From Enemella evansiae (GTDB taxonomy: Bacteria > Pseudomonadota > Alphaproteobacteria > Rhodobacterales > Rhodobacteraceae), in the NCBI GenBank assembly GCA_017255395.1, contig JAFKDC010000011.1, positions 117,126 through 181,125 on the forward strand: DNA of 64,000 nucleotides, given 5' to 3'. Positions 28,003-37,070 of the stretch are shown here, piece by piece; positions within the stretch are counted from its first letter, which is position 1; each line of letters opens with the position of its first letter. Under the pieces are notes generated by a model that saw nothing but the letters and a program-made list of their open reading frames with translations, was not told where the DNA came from and did no database searches. Made by a program: the position numbers and the translations under genes.

Positions 28003-29178
28003 TTACAGGCGCTGCAGCAGGTGCGGCGTCGGCCATGCGTCGGCGGGCAGGCCAAGTTCGCGCTGGACATCGCGGACCGCCGCCCGGGTGCCGGCGCCAA
28101 GGATGCCATCGATCTCGCCCACGTCGTAGCCCCGTTCCGCCAGCTTTGCCTGCAATCGCTTCATCTGGTCGCCCGACAGGCCCGGCGCAGGATTGCCCGC
28201 GTCATAGACCGGCGCGCCCTCCAGCCGGGTGCCAAAGTATGCGGCGGTCAGAACGTAGGTAAAGCTTTGGTTCCACTCGAAATAAACGCTGAAGTTCGGA
28301 TAGGCGATGAAGGCGGGGCCGTCCTTGCCCTGCGGGATCACGATAGAGGCCTCCAGCCGCCCGTCGTCCAGCTGCCCGTTGCGCGCCCGCACGCCCAGTT
28401 GCTCCCACTCCGCCACGGTCTTGGTCGCGTGCATCCCGGTGTCGTACCAGTCCAGGTCCCCGGGCAGCACCACTTCCTGCAACCACGGCTCATTCGGGCG
28501 CCAGCCGAGGTGCGAGAGCATCTTCGCCCCCGACAGCAGGGCATCCGGGGCCGAGGTCTTGAGCGTGACATGCCCGTCGCCGTCACCGTCGACGCCGTTT
28601 TCGAGGATGTCCTTCGGCAGCATCTGCACCATGCCGATCTCGCCGGCCCATGCGCCGGTGGTGGTCGCCGGGTCGAAATCGCCGTTCTCGTAGAGCGTCA
28701 GCGCCGAAAAGATCTGCGGGCGGAAGATCTCGGGGCGGCGGCAGTCATGCGCCAGCGTCACCAGCGCGTTCAGCGTGTTGTAATCGCCCTGAAAGGCTCC
28801 GTAGTCGGTTTCGAAAGCCCAGAAGGCCAGAAGCACCCCCCGCGACAGGCCATAGTCCTGCTCGATCCGAGTAAAGACGCTGTCGTGGCGCTCTGCCATC
28901 TGGCGGCCCTTGTCCAGCCGCGACTGCGAGATCAGCTTGCGCGAGAAGGTGATGAAGGGGTCCTGAAAGATGCCCTGCCGCCGGTCGGCCTTCAGCACTG
29001 CATCGCTCTGCGCCACACCCGAGAGGAAGCGCTCTGCCGTCTCGGGGGCATGGCCCAGCGTCACGGCCTCGGCCTTCAGCCCCTCGACAAAGGCGTCGAA
29101 ACCGCCGCCGCAGGGGGTCTCTTGCGCGTGCAGGGCACCGGCCGCAGCCATGGCCCCCATCAGGATTGCGATCCGCAT
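28003..29178 (-). CDS. Lytic murein transglycosylase, MltB-like (first)
   Basis: This 391-residue periplasmic enzyme has a signal peptide (residues 1-19), an SLT_2/MltB catalytic domain with the catalytic Glu region LAFWAFETDYGAFQGDY, AGEIGMVQMLPKDILENGVDGDGDG and FAIYPNFSVYFEWNQS-like strands, and a C-terminal peptidoglycan-binding domain (LQAKLAERGYDVGEIDGILGAGTRAAVRDVQ). It cleaves glycan strands, giving 1,6-anhydromuramyl ends. The start at 29178 gives the signal peptide; the longer frame is not credible. A homologue lies at 54403-55650. Confidence 0.88.
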   Translation of the reverse strand: MRIAILMGAMAAAGALHAQETPCGGGFDAFVEGLKAEAVTLGHAPETAERFLSGVAQSDAVLKADRRQGIFQDPFITFSRKLISQSRLDKGRQMAERHDSVFTRIEQDYGLSRGVLLAFWAFETDYGAFQGDYNTLNALVTLAHDCRRPEIFRPQIFSALTLYENGDFDPATTTGAWAGEIGMVQMLPKDILENGVDGDGDGHVTLKTSAPDALLSGAKMLSHLGWRPNEPWLQEVVLPGDLDWYDTGMHATKTVAEWEQLGVRARNGQLDDGRLEASIVIPQGKDGPAFIAYPNFSVYFEWNQSFTYVLTAAYFGTRLEGAPVYDAGNPAPGLSGDQMKRLQAKLAERGYDVGEIDGILGAGTRAAVRDVQRELGLPADAWPTPHLLQRL

Positions 29179-29298
29179 TCTGGTGTCCTCGTTCTCTGCT
29201 CTGGCGCGCAGGATAACGCAGGCCGCTGCGGGAGCAAGCGCCGTGCATCGGCAAGAATTGACCGGTCGTTCAGGCAATCCCGCCGCCGCCGGTTTTCG

Positions 29299-29313
29299 TT
29301 AACCATTTGTTCA
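29299..29313 (+). promoter_or_regulatory. CtrA-like box upstream of the lone receiver gene
   Basis: TTAA-CCATTTG-TTCA differs at one base from the CtrA consensus TTAA-N7-TTAA and contains the half-site TTAACCAT. It lies 54 bases before the receiver start. It is the only match I saw in the window's intergenic DNA. Confidence 0.45.
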
Positions 29314-29366
29314 TCGACATGAACGCACCCTGACCATGGAACAGTGAAGGCCGGAGTAAGGAGGCC

Positions 29367-29753
29367 ATGGTGAACGTGCTGATTGTCGGGGACAACCGCC
29401 CTCTTGTTTTTCTCTGGGCCCGGTCGCTTCGGCGGGCCGGGTCCCGGGTTGCGCTGGCCAATTGCCCGGATACGGCGGCGGACTTGCTTGCCGACCGGCG
29501 TTTCGACATCCTGATCCTCGACATCGGGCCGGAACCGGGCTGCGCGCTCAGCGTCGCCGACATGGCCCAGTACCGCCAGCCCGAGGCCCGGATCATCTTC
29601 GTGACCTCGTCGAGCTTCTTCTCCGACGGCTCGATCTTCACCCTTTGCGCCAATGCCTGCGCCTGCGTGCCCTCCGGAACCACGCCCGAAGACCTTGCGC
29701 ATATGGCCGCGCATTACGCGCGCCCGCCGCAGCCCGGGGCGCGACCGGGCTGA
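29367..29753 (+). CDS. Stand-alone atypical response-regulator receiver
   Basis: This 128-residue CheY-like domain has no output domain. It has D9 in the acidic pocket, the likely phosphorylatable D52 in ILILDIGPEPG, and T80 in IIFVTSSSFFSDGSIF. The lysine that normally follows the fifth strand is absent; the stretch there reads ACACVPSGT. Similar short proteins occur in Roseobacter genomes from memory. TAAGGAGG lies just upstream. A CtrA-like box is present 54 bases before the start. Confidence 0.75.
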   Translation: MVNVLIVGDNRPLVFLWARSLRRAGSRVALANCPDTAADLLADRRFDILILDIGPEPGCALSVADMAQYRQPEARIIFVTSSSFFSDGSIFTLCANACACVPSGTTPEDLAHMAAHYARPPQPGARPG

Positions 29754-29822
29754 AACTCCGACCCAGCACCCTGCGCGCGCTGCCACGCCACGACCCGCGC
29801 GACGGACCCGCCGCCGGTCGGA

Positions 29823-30812
29823 TCAGGCCGCGGCCAGCCGCTCTCGCCCGTGCGGGGCGTCGAAGTCGGGCTGCGGACCGATGGGCACGATCCGGTAGGG
29901 ATTCACGCTTTCGTGGCTGTAATGGTAGTGCCGTTCGATATGGCCGAAATGCACGGTCCCGGCCACGCCCGGCCACTGGTACAGCTCGCGGGTATAGGCC
30001 CAGAGGTTGGGGTAGTCGACGATCCGCCGCCGGTTGCACTTGAAGTGCCCGTGATAGACCTTGTCGAAGCGGACCAGCGTGGTGAACAGCCGCCAGTCGG
30101 CCTCGGTGATGCGGTCGCCCATCAGGTAGCGGTTCCGGCCCAGCCGCTCTTCCAGCCAGTCGAGACTGTCGAACAGCGGATGCACGGCCTTGTCGTAGGC
30201 CTCTTGCGTGGTGGCGAAACCGGCCTTGTAGACGCCGTTGTTGACGGTGTCGTAGATCCGCGCGTTCACCGGCTCGATGGCCTCGCGCAGACCTTCGGGC
30301 CAATAATCGTCGCTGTTGCCGGTCAGCCCGTCGAAGGCGGAGTTGAACATGCGGATGATCTCGGCGCTTTCGTTCGACACGATGGTCTCGCGTTGCTTGT
30401 CCCAAAGCACCGGCACGGTGACATGGCCCGAGGCCTGCGGGTCCGCCTTCAGGTAGACCTCGCGCAGGTAATCCATCCCATAGAGGCGGTCTACGGTTGC
30501 GCCGTCGAAGTCGTCGGACAGGGTCCAGCCCTCGTCCAGCATGTCGGGATGCACGACGGAGACGCCGATCAGGTCCTGCAAACCCTTGAGTTCACGCATG
30601 ATCAGGGCGCGATGCGCCCATGGGCAGGCATAGGAGACGTACAGATGATAACGGTCCGCCTCGGCCTTGAAACCGCCCTCGCCGCTTGGCCCGGCGCTGC
30701 CGTCAGCGGTGATCCAGTTGCGGTACTGGGTGCTCGACCGCTTGAAAGCACCGCCCTTGCTGCGCTCCGCGATCGACTGCTTCTTCCATACGCCCTTGTC
30801 GAGATGACCCAT
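29823..30812 (-). CDS. Glutathionyl-hydroquinone reductase (Xi-class GST)
   Basis: This 329-residue GST-fold enzyme is of the YqjG/ECM4 class, which uses glutathione to reduce glutathionylated hydroquinones. The thioredoxin-like domain carries YVSYACPWAHRAL with active C63. The helical domain has NRYLMGDRITEADWRLFTTLVRFD, and HYHYSHESVNPYRIVPIGP ends the fold. The ATG at 30812 has GGAGGA five bases upstream, which decides against the start at 30824. Confidence 0.88.
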   Translation of the reverse strand: MGHLDKGVWKKQSIAERSKGGAFKRSSTQYRNWITADGSAGPSGEGGFKAEADRYHLYVSYACPWAHRALIMRELKGLQDLIGVSVVHPDMLDEGWTLSDDFDGATVDRLYGMDYLREVYLKADPQASGHVTVPVLWDKQRETIVSNESAEIIRMFNSAFDGLTGNSDDYWPEGLREAIEPVNARIYDTVNNGVYKAGFATTQEAYDKAVHPLFDSLDWLEERLGRNRYLMGDRITEADWRLFTTLVRFDKVYHGHFKCNRRRIVDYPNLWAYTRELYQWPGVAGTVHFGHIERHYHYSHESVNPYRIVPIGPQPDFDAPHGRERLAAA

Positions 30813-30914
30813 CGTATCCTCCATATCCGTTGGACCAGAGGTAGCGTCAGGCCGCTTCTGTGCAAACGGGCAAGCCCGCACGCCCGGATGCGCATCAGCG
30901 CACGGAACCGGGCC

Positions 30915-31151
30915 TCAGCGCTGCCTGAAGGTCTGCCAGACCCAGATCAGCAGCAGCGCCCCCAGCACGGCGCCCACCAGCCCCGCCAGCGCACCGGTGA
31001 TCGCCACAAGGAAGCGGATCGCAAGGCCGCCGATCAGCGCGCCGCCGATGCCGATCAGCACGGTCTGGACGATCCCGGCCTCGATCCGCATCAGCCGGGT
31101 GGCGATGAAACCGGCAGCGGCACCGATGATGATCAGCAGGACGACAGGCAT
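30915..31151 (-). CDS. GlsB/YeaQ/YmgE-type small membrane protein
   Basis: This 78-residue, very hydrophobic protein has about three membrane helices (VVLLIIIGAAAGFIATRLM, VLIGIGGALIGGLAIRFLV, LAGLVGAVLGALLLIWVW), in the pattern of the transglycosylase-associated/GlsB family linked to stress in other bacteria. The start at 31151 follows GGAGGAAATAGCC. It is two bases downstream of a similar small membrane-protein gene, so the two form a pair. Confidence 0.75.
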   Translation of the reverse strand: MPVVLLIIIGAAAGFIATRLMRIEAGIVQTVLIGIGGALIGGLAIRFLVAITGALAGLVGAVLGALLLIWVWQTFRQR

Positions 31152-31153
31152 GG

Positions 31154-31393
31154 CTATTTCCTCCGCCAGTGGGTGGGCACGATGATCAGCGCCCCGATCG
31201 AGGCGGCGATGGCGTTCAGCCCCGGAGAGCGGAAGCCCACGCCGAACATGATCTGCACGAAGTAGAACAGGAAGGCGCCGCCGACGCAGATGATGATGCT
31301 GGGCAGCACCCCGTTGCGGGTGAAACCGCTGCGCTCCGAGGCGTAGCCGACGATGCCCGCGATGACGACGGTGCCGATGAGGACGGGAAACAT
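31154..31393 (-). CDS. Small membrane protein paired with GlsB-like gene
   Basis: This 79-residue protein has an N-terminal helix (FPVLIGTVVIAGIVGYASE), a second hydrophobic stretch (SIIICVGGAFLFYFVQIMFGV) and a third (GLNAIAASIGALIIVPTHW). Its layout resembles its downstream neighbour, so it may be a divergent GlsB-type paralogue. Function unknown. It begins after AAAGGCTGAGCC, and its stop is immediately before the next start. Confidence 0.7.
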   Translation of the reverse strand: MFPVLIGTVVIAGIVGYASERSGFTRNGVLPSIIICVGGAFLFYFVQIMFGVGFRSPGLNAIAASIGALIIVPTHWRRK

Positions 31394-31488
31394 GGCTCAG
31401 CCTTTCGGGATCGGGCGATGGCCGGACAGAAGCAGCCCGCGCAGGATACAGGGGGCCACCGCCGGAGGGCAAGACGCGGAGCCCATGG

Positions 31489-32400
31489 TCAGCCCCCCAG
31501 CCCGTCGCCCGGGGCCACCGGGTGACCGCGCAGGAAGGTCTCGGCGTCCTGTGCCGCCTTGCCCGCCCGCTGCGCGCGCGTGATGCGCAGCGCGCCCGCG
31601 CCGCAGGCGACGGTGAAGCGGTCATCCAGCGCCGTGCCGGGCGCACCCGCGCCCTGCACCACCTCGGCCCCCAGCAGCTTCAGCCGCTCGCCGCCATGCA
31701 GCGTCCATGCTCCCGGAAAGGGCGCCAGCCCGCGAATATGGGCAGAGACCTCCTGCGCGGGCCGCGTCCAGTCCACCGCCGCCTCGGATTTGTCGATCTT
31801 GGCGGCATAGGTCACGCCTGCCTCGGGCTGCGGCGCGGGCATCAGGTCCGGCAGGCGGTCCAGCGCCTCGACGATCATCCGCGCGCCCATGTCCGACAGC
31901 CGGTCATGCAGGCCCCCGGTGGTCTCGGTCGCGCCGATGGCGGTGGCCTCGCGCAACAGCACCGGGCCGGTGTCCAGCCCCGCCTCCATCTGCATGATGC
32001 AGATGCCGGTCTCGGCGTCGCCCGCCATGATCGCGCGGTGGATCGGCGCCGCCCCGCGCCAGCGCGGCAGCAGCGAGGCATGGATGTTCAGGCAGCCCTG
32101 CGCGGGCGCATCCAGCACCGCCTGCGGCAGGATCAGCCCATAGGCCACGACCACCGCCACATCGGCCCCCAGCGCGGCAAAGGCTGCCTGCTCGTCGGCA
32201 GCGCGCAGGCTCTCGGGATGGCGCACCGGCAGGCCCAGCGCCTCGGCCCTTGCCTGCACCGGCGTCGGGCGCGGCTTCTTGCCCCGCCCGGCGGGACGCG
32301 GCGGCTGGCAATAGACGCAAACCACCTCGTGCCCGGCGCCCACCAGCGCCTCCAGCACCGGCACCGAGAACTCCGGCGTTCCCATGAAGATCACACGCAT
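31489..32400 (-). CDS. fmt: Methionyl-tRNA formyltransferase
   Basis: This 303-residue enzyme formylates initiator Met-tRNA with 10-formyl-THF. The catalytic domain shows [33 protein letters not shown], the signature [20 protein letters not shown], and [12 protein letters not shown]. The C-terminal OB domain reaches [14 protein letters not shown]. The length is normal. It lies downstream of three deformylase genes, the enzymes that undo its product on finished proteins. A 188-bp gap with a dispersed repeat separates it from the third. Confidence 0.95.
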   Translation of the reverse strand: MRVIFMGTPEFSVPVLEALVGAGHEVVCVYCQPPRPAGRGKKPRPTPVQARAEALGLPVRHPESLRAADEQAAFAALGADVAVVVAYGLILPQAVLDAPAQGCLNIHASLLPRWRGAAPIHRAIMAGDAETGICIMQMEAGLDTGPVLLREATAIGATETTGGLHDRLSDMGARMIVEALDRLPDLMPAPQPEAGVTYAAKIDKSEAAVDWTRPAQEVSAHIRGLAPFPGAWTLHGGERLKLLGAEVVQGAGAPGTALDDRFTVACGAGALRITRAQRAGKAAQDAETFLRGHPVAPGDGLGG

Positions 32401-32470
32401 CGCAGCCCTCCTGACAGGCCCCCTGCTTGCCCCGCCCCACCGGCAAGGGCAACCCCGCCGAACCGCCCCC

Positions 32471-32535
32471 GGCTTCTTTGATCCGCCAAATACCTCGGGG
32501 GGGCGAGCTTCGGCAAGCGGGGGCAGAGCCCCCTC
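32471..32535 (+). repeat. AAATACCTCGGGGGG intergenic repeat with hairpin tail
   Basis: GGCTTCTTTGATCCGCCAAA, then TACCTCGGGGGGG, then a tail ending GGGGGC-AGA-GCCCCC that forms a hairpin. It lies between def3 and fmt, opposite to the direction of that operon. Confidence 0.65.
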
Positions 32536-32588
32536 CCTGCGGTCCCGGGTCAGCCCGGGGGCAAGGCAGGGCCCCGGCAAGGGCGCCG

Positions 32589-33086
32589 CTAGCCGGTCAG
32601 TTTTTTCGCCCGGCGGATCAGCATCTCGCGTTTGGTCCGGCTCAGGCGGTCGAAATACATCCGGCCCGCAAGGTGGTCGATCTGGTGCTGCACGCTCGTC
32701 GCCCAAAGCCCAACGAAATCGCGCTCCACCACCGCGCCGCTGTCATCCATGAAGCGGACCGTCACGGCGCGCGGGCGCTCGACCTTCGCCGAAACGCCGG
32801 GCAGGTTGGGCGAGGCTTCTTCGTGGCTGCGCGGCTCGATGCTGGCATGCAGCACCTCGGGATTGGCCATCAGCACCGCCTGCCCGCGCGTATCGGAGGC
32901 ATCGACAACCGCCAGCCTCCGCATCACGCCGATCTGCACGGCGGCCAGCCCGACCCCCGGCATGGCCTCCATGGTATCCACCATGTCCCGCCAGATCGCG
33001 CGCACATCGTCGTCCACCGCCACGACATCCGCCGCCACGGCCTTCAGCCGCTTGTCCGGCCAGGCCACGAAGGGACGCACGGTCAT
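32589..33086 (-). CDS. Degenerate peptide deformylase-like protein
   Basis: This 165-residue protein keeps the deformylase length and fold but not the active site. Motif I reads [10 protein letters not shown] (44-53, usual Pro replaced by V50). Motif II reads EASPN instead of EGCLS, so the metal-ligand cysteine is S92. Motif III reads HQIDH (134-138) instead of HEIDH, so the catalytic Glu is Q135. Both histidines remain. It is unlikely to be an active deformylase by the known mechanism. Similar forms occur in other roseobacters from memory, suggesting a retained non-catalytic or altered role. Confidence 0.82.
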   Translation of the reverse strand: MTVRPFVAWPDKRLKAVAADVVAVDDDVRAIWRDMVDTMEAMPGVGLAAVQIGVMRRLAVVDASDTRGQAVLMANPEVLHASIEPRSHEEASPNLPGVSAKVERPRAVTVRFMDDSGAVVERDFVGLWATSVQHQIDHLAGRMYFDRLSRTKREMLIRRAKKLTG

Positions 33087-33115
33087 CGGCGCGGCTCCAT
33101 CGCAACAGGCGCGGG

Positions 33116-33137
33116 GAAGGCCCTTGCAAGGGCCTTC
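33116..33137. repeat. Hairpin element D (single perfect palindrome)
   Basis: A 22-base perfect palindrome with arms GAAGGCCCTT/AAGGGCCTTC around GC. It lies in the 109-bp spacer between the second and third def genes. It is closely related in sequence to the third hairpin of element B at 22041-22060. Confidence 0.75.
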
Positions 33138-33195
33138 GTCCCGCCCGGCGCGCCCCGCACGCCCTCCATCAAGGCCAGCCCGAAAGACAGCGCGC

Positions 33196-33687
33196 TCATC
33201 CGTCATACTCCGCCAGCAGTGCGTCCCGCGCCGCGGTGTCGAGCCGGTCGAAATGCATCACGCCGTCGAGATGGTCCAGCTCGTGCTGCGCCACCCGCGC
33301 CTCGGCCCCCTCCAGCGCCACCTGCTGCGCCTCGCCCGCCTCGTCGCGGTAGCCCAGCACGATGCCGACGGGCCGCTCGACCTGCGCCGTGACGCCGGGC
33401 ACCGACAGGCAGCCCTCTTCGCCCATGGCCGTGGCGTCGGAGGCAGAGATCACATGCGGATCGATGCAGGCGCGCGGGGTCTTCTCGCCGCTCTTCCAGC
33501 CCGCATCCATCACGAAGACCCGCAGCATCGCGCCCACCTGCGGCGCCGCGAGGCCCCGCCCGGGGGCGTCGTACATGGTTTCGAACAGGTCGGCGATCAG
33601 CGCCCGCGCGGCGTCGAGGTCGGTGACCGGCGCGCAGGGCCGGGCCAGGCGCGGATCGGGCCAGCGCAGGATCGGCCGCAGGCTCAC
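33196..33687 (-). CDS. def: Peptide deformylase (second copy)
   Basis: This 163-residue metalloenzyme removes the formyl group from nascent proteins. All three motifs are intact: GRGLAAPQVG (43-52), EGCLSVPG (91-98, ligand C93) and QHELDHLDG (H135, E136, H139). The start is GTG at 33687, which overlaps the stop of the upstream def gene by 4 bases (GTGA) and gives MSLRPILRWPDPRL. It is shorter at the C-terminus than the first copy. Confidence 0.9.
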   Translation of the reverse strand: MSLRPILRWPDPRLARPCAPVTDLDAARALIADLFETMYDAPGRGLAAPQVGAMLRVFVMDAGWKSGEKTPRACIDPHVISASDATAMGEEGCLSVPGVTAQVERPVGIVLGYRDEAGEAQQVALEGAEARVAQHELDHLDGVMHFDRLDTAARDALLAEYDG

Positions 33688-34208
33688 GCCTTCTCCCTCG
33701 CGCGTTCCTTCTTCAGCTTGACCATCTTGCGGGTGATCATCTGCCGCTTCATCGCGCCGAGGTAGTCGATGAAGAGTTTGCCGTCCAGATGGTCGATCTC
33801 GTGCTGAACGCAGGTCGCCCAGAGCCCGTCGAAGGTCTCTTTCTGCAAGCCGCCGTTCAGGTCCATCCACTCCACGTCCACCACCTTCGGCCGCTCGACC
33901 TCGGCATATTGGTCGGGGATCGACAGGCAGCCTTCCTCGTAGACGTTGCGTTCGTCCGAGGAGGCCAGAACCCGCGGGTTCACCATGACCAGCGGGCGCG
34001 GCGCCTCGGCCTCGTCCTTGACGCAGTCGAGCACGATCAGCCGCGACAGCACACCGATCTGCGGCGCGGCAAGACCGATGCCGGGCGCCTCGTACATGGT
34101 TTCCAGCATATCGGCGGCGAGGACCCTCAGGTCGTCCGAGACGTCGTCGACCTCTGCACAGAGCTTCTTCAGCCGGGGATCGGGGTGGATCAGGATGGGG
34201 CGCTTCAT
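33684..34208 (-). CDS. def: Peptide deformylase (first copy)
   Basis: This 174-residue canonical deformylase carries motif I GIGLAAPQIG (43-52), motif II EEGCLSIPDQ (ligand C94) and motif III QHEIDHLDG (H136, E137, H140). The basic C-terminal helix (KRQMITRKMVKLKKERAREKA) is of the kind that docks near the ribosomal exit tunnel in E. coli. It heads the def-def-def-fmt set on the minus strand and is the most likely housekeeping copy. Confidence 0.94.
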   Translation of the reverse strand: MKRPILIHPDPRLKKLCAEVDDVSDDLRVLAADMLETMYEAPGIGLAAPQIGVLSRLIVLDCVKDEAEAPRPLVMVNPRVLASSDERNVYEEGCLSIPDQYAEVERPKVVDVEWMDLNGGLQKETFDGLWATCVQHEIDHLDGKLFIDYLGAMKRQMITRKMVKLKKERAREKA

Positions 34209-34319
34209 GGCTCCGATCTAAGACGCCCCGCGCAGAATCGCAACAACCCGAACCATCTGTCAGTTGTCCGCCCCGAACCGGCAGGGCAAACCCCTCCGGG
34301 GTGGGCATGAAAGGGGCAG

Positions 34320-34868
34320 ATGACGCGGGCTTTGCGCATAGCAATCGGGCTTGGCCTGATCTGCGGCGCCCTGGGTGCCGGTTTCTCCGCCGCGACCGGT
34401 GTTGCGCTGACATGGGTCCTGCCGATCCTGCTGGGCCTCGGCATGGCCGCCGTGTTGCGGCTGCGGCCCATGCCCGCGCAGGGGGGCCGTGGAAAGGCCT
34501 GGCCCGGGCAGGTGCTGCTGGCCTCGGGCGGCTGGCTGCTGGCGGCGGGCCTCTGGGCGGGCATCGCGCTGCCGGTTGCGCCCCTCTACGCGGGCGCGGC
34601 AGCGGCCACCGGGGCGCTGGCCGGGTTCTGGGGACTGGCCAGCGTCCTGCGCCACGGCGCGCCCTCGCTGGCAGAGGCCGAGATGACCGCCCGCGCGGCC
34701 CGGCTTGGCGCCACGGTCACGCTACAGGCTGCGCTGATCGGCGGGCTGATGGACTTTCTCGACGCCCTGCCGCTGTCGGGGGCGCAGGTCGGGCTGGGCG
34801 CCGCCACGCTGGGGCTGCTCTGCGGGGCGACGGCCAACGCTGTGCTGACGGCCCGGGCCGGGTATTGA
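34320..34868 (+). CDS. Hypothetical multi-pass membrane protein
   Basis: This 182-residue protein has about five hydrophobic segments (IAIGLGLICGALGAGFSAA, WVLPILLGLGMAAVL, VLLASGGWLLAAGLWAGIA, VAPLYAGAAAATGALAGFW, and a C-terminal pair). I recognise no family. AAAGGGGCAG precedes the ATG with good spacing. It is divergent from def and followed by 190 bases without a gene. Overlapping frames exist, but only this one has a regular membrane pattern and a ribosome-binding site. Confidence 0.6.
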   Translation: MTRALRIAIGLGLICGALGAGFSAATGVALTWVLPILLGLGMAAVLRLRPMPAQGGRGKAWPGQVLLASGGWLLAAGLWAGIALPVAPLYAGAAAATGALAGFWGLASVLRHGAPSLAEAEMTARAARLGATVTLQAALIGGLMDFLDALPLSGAQVGLGAATLGLLCGATANAVLTARAGY

Positions 34869-35058
34869 GGGCGCCCCCGCCCCCCGGCGCGCCGAAGTCC
34901 GAAACGCCGCGCCATGCGGGCCTGCACCGGGTCCACGGGAAGGCCACCGGACAGCACCCCTCTTCCGCCCCCCGCTGATCCATGCGCACCGCAGGCATTT
35001 GCTCTTGCCCTTGCGGCGCGGCCTTGCGACCAATGGGCCAAACGATACGAGGTATCCC

Positions 35059-36246
35059 ATGCCCCCCCTGACCCCCGACTTTGACGAGGAAATCGACCGC
35101 TTCGGCACCCATTCCAGCAAGTGGGATATGATGCAGCCGCTATACGGCGTGCCCGCCGAGGACGGCCTTGCCATGTGGGTGGCCGACATGGACTTTCGCC
35201 CGCCCGCCTGCGTGCAGGCCGCGGTGCAGCGCATGGCCGACCACGGGCTTTACGGCTACTACGGCGACGATACCGGCTATCGCGACGCCATCCGCTGGTG
35301 GATGCAGGAGCGTCACGGCTGGACGGTAGATCGGGACTGGATCTTCTCGACCCATGGCCTTGTGAACGGCACCGCGCTTTGCGTCGATGCCTTCACCCGG
35401 CCCGGGGATGCGGTTGTCCTGATGACGCCCGTCTACCACGCCTTTGCCCGCGTCATCAGCGCCTCTGGCCGCGAGGTCCGCGAATGCCGGCTGGCGCTGA
35501 AGGACAACCGCTACACCATGGATTTCGAGGCATGGGACGCCCAGATGACCGGCGCCGAGACCATGCTGGTGCTCTGCTCGCCCCACAATCCCGGCGGCCG
35601 GGTCTGGACCCGCGAGGAACTGCAGGGCGTCGCCAATTTCGCCAAGCGCCACGACCTGATCCTCGTCTCGGACGAAATCCACCACGATCTGGTGATGCCC
35701 GGCCAGAACCATACCGCGATGGCATTGGTGGATGACAGCATCGCCGACCGGCTGGTGATGATGTCCGCGACCACCAAGACCTTCAACCTCGCGGGCACCC
35801 ATATCGGCAACGTGATCATCGCCGACCCGGACCTGCGCGCCCGCTTCGCCGCACGCATGGCGGGGCTGGGCCTTTCGCCCAACAGCTTCGGCCTGTTCAT
35901 GGCCGAGGCCGCCTATTCCCCGGAAGGCGCCGCATGGGTGGACGCGCTGGTGGCCTATCTCGATGGCAACCGGCGCCTCTTCGACGAGGGTGTGAACGCG
36001 ATCCCCGGCCTTGCCTCGATGCCCTTGCAGGCGACCTACCTGTCGTGGGTCGACTTCTCCGGCACCGGGATGGAGCGGGCGGAATTCACCCACCGGGTCG
36101 AGCAGGGCGCCCGCATCGCCGTCAACCACGGCCCGACCTTCGGCAGCGGCGGAGAGGACTTCCTGCGCTTCAACATTGCCACTCCCCGCGCGCGGGTGGC
36201 CGAGGCGGTGAAGCGGCTGCAAGAGGCCTTCGGCGACCTGCAATAA
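35059..36246 (+). CDS. PatB/MalY-type cystathionine beta-lyase aminotransferase
   Basis: This 395-residue fold-type I PLP enzyme is of the MalY/PatB group, which cleaves C-S bonds (cystathionine beta-lyase activity). MWVADMDFRPP near the N-terminus is the hallmark; LVLCSPHNPGGRVW, LVSDEIHHDLV and SATTKTFNLAGTHIGN with PLP-lysine K240 follow, and LRFNIATPRARVAEAV ends the small domain. The ATG at 35059 follows ACGAGGTATCCC and starts the family N-terminus. Confidence 0.86.
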   Translation: MPPLTPDFDEEIDRFGTHSSKWDMMQPLYGVPAEDGLAMWVADMDFRPPACVQAAVQRMADHGLYGYYGDDTGYRDAIRWWMQERHGWTVDRDWIFSTHGLVNGTALCVDAFTRPGDAVVLMTPVYHAFARVISASGREVRECRLALKDNRYTMDFEAWDAQMTGAETMLVLCSPHNPGGRVWTREELQGVANFAKRHDLILVSDEIHHDLVMPGQNHTAMALVDDSIADRLVMMSATTKTFNLAGTHIGNVIIADPDLRARFAARMAGLGLSPNSFGLFMAEAAYSPEGAAWVDALVAYLDGNRRLFDEGVNAIPGLASMPLQATYLSWVDFSGTGMERAEFTHRVEQGARIAVNHGPTFGSGGEDFLRFNIATPRARVAEAVKRLQEAFGDLQ

Positions 36247-36443
36247 CGTCCGGCACGCGCCAACGGGGCACAAACGCGTGCAGGAGATGGCGCGGCTGCC
36301 AGGGCGGCCCTGCCCGGGGGGCGGCAAGGGTCGGGAGGGCCGTAGTTCCCGGGCACGAAGCCGACCGACAGCGCCGTCCCTATGGTCCCTGTCGACCTGC
36401 GCGGCTTTGGGCATCGGCCCCGGTGGCGCAGGCGGGCGCCGCC

Positions 36444-37070
36444 TCAGGGCCGGTGGCGCGGCGGGCGCGGCTTGTAGACCGGCAAGGCCCATCCAAAGGC
36501 CATGCTTCCGGCGCGCAACGCAAAGGTCACCCCCGCGCAGGCCAGCGCGGGCAGCGGCGCGGGCAGGCCGAGCGCCTGCACCGCGACCCAGGCCCCCGAG
36601 CCCGCCAGAGCGCAGGTGACGTACAGCTCGCCCTGCCGCAGCACGAAGGGCACCTCGTTGCCCACCACGTCGCGCATCAGGCCGCCGACGCAGCCGGTCA
36701 CGATGCCCATCACCAGCACGATCGGCAGGGGCTGGCCAAGGCTCGACGCCACGCCGGCCCCAGCCGCGACAGCCACCGACAGGGCCAGCGCATCCAGCCA
36801 GAGGATCGCCTTGAAGCGGCTTTCCAGCCGGTGCGCGGTGAAGAAGACGATCAGGGCCGCCGCACAGCACAGCGCCAGATAGGTCGGATCGCCCATCCAG
36901 ATCGGCGCCCGGTTCAGCAACACGTCGCGGATCGTGCCGCCGCCCAGCCCGGTCAGGCAGGCGAAGAAACAGAAGCCCACGATATCCAGCTGCGCCCGGC
37001 TTGCCACCAGCGCGCCGGTCAGCGCGAAGATCACGACCGAGGTGTAATCCAGAACCGCCAGTGCCGTCAT
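36444..37070 (-). CDS. TRIC/UPF0126 family membrane channel protein
   Basis: This 208-residue protein has two repeats of three membrane helices, each with a GG-containing motif: FFACLTGLGGGTIRDVLLN and MGIVTGCVGGLMRDVVGNEVP. This is the pattern of prokaryotic trimeric intracellular cation (TRIC) channels, formerly UPF0126. It probably conducts K+ or other cations; physiological role unknown. It is convergent with the PatB-like gene. Confidence 0.85.
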   Translation of the reverse strand: MTALAVLDYTSVVIFALTGALVASRAQLDIVGFCFFACLTGLGGGTIRDVLLNRAPIWMGDPTYLALCCAAALIVFFTAHRLESRFKAILWLDALALSVAVAAGAGVASSLGQPLPIVLVMGIVTGCVGGLMRDVVGNEVPFVLRQGELYVTCALAGSGAWVAVQALGLPAPLPALACAGVTFALRAGSMAFGWALPVYKPRPPRHRP

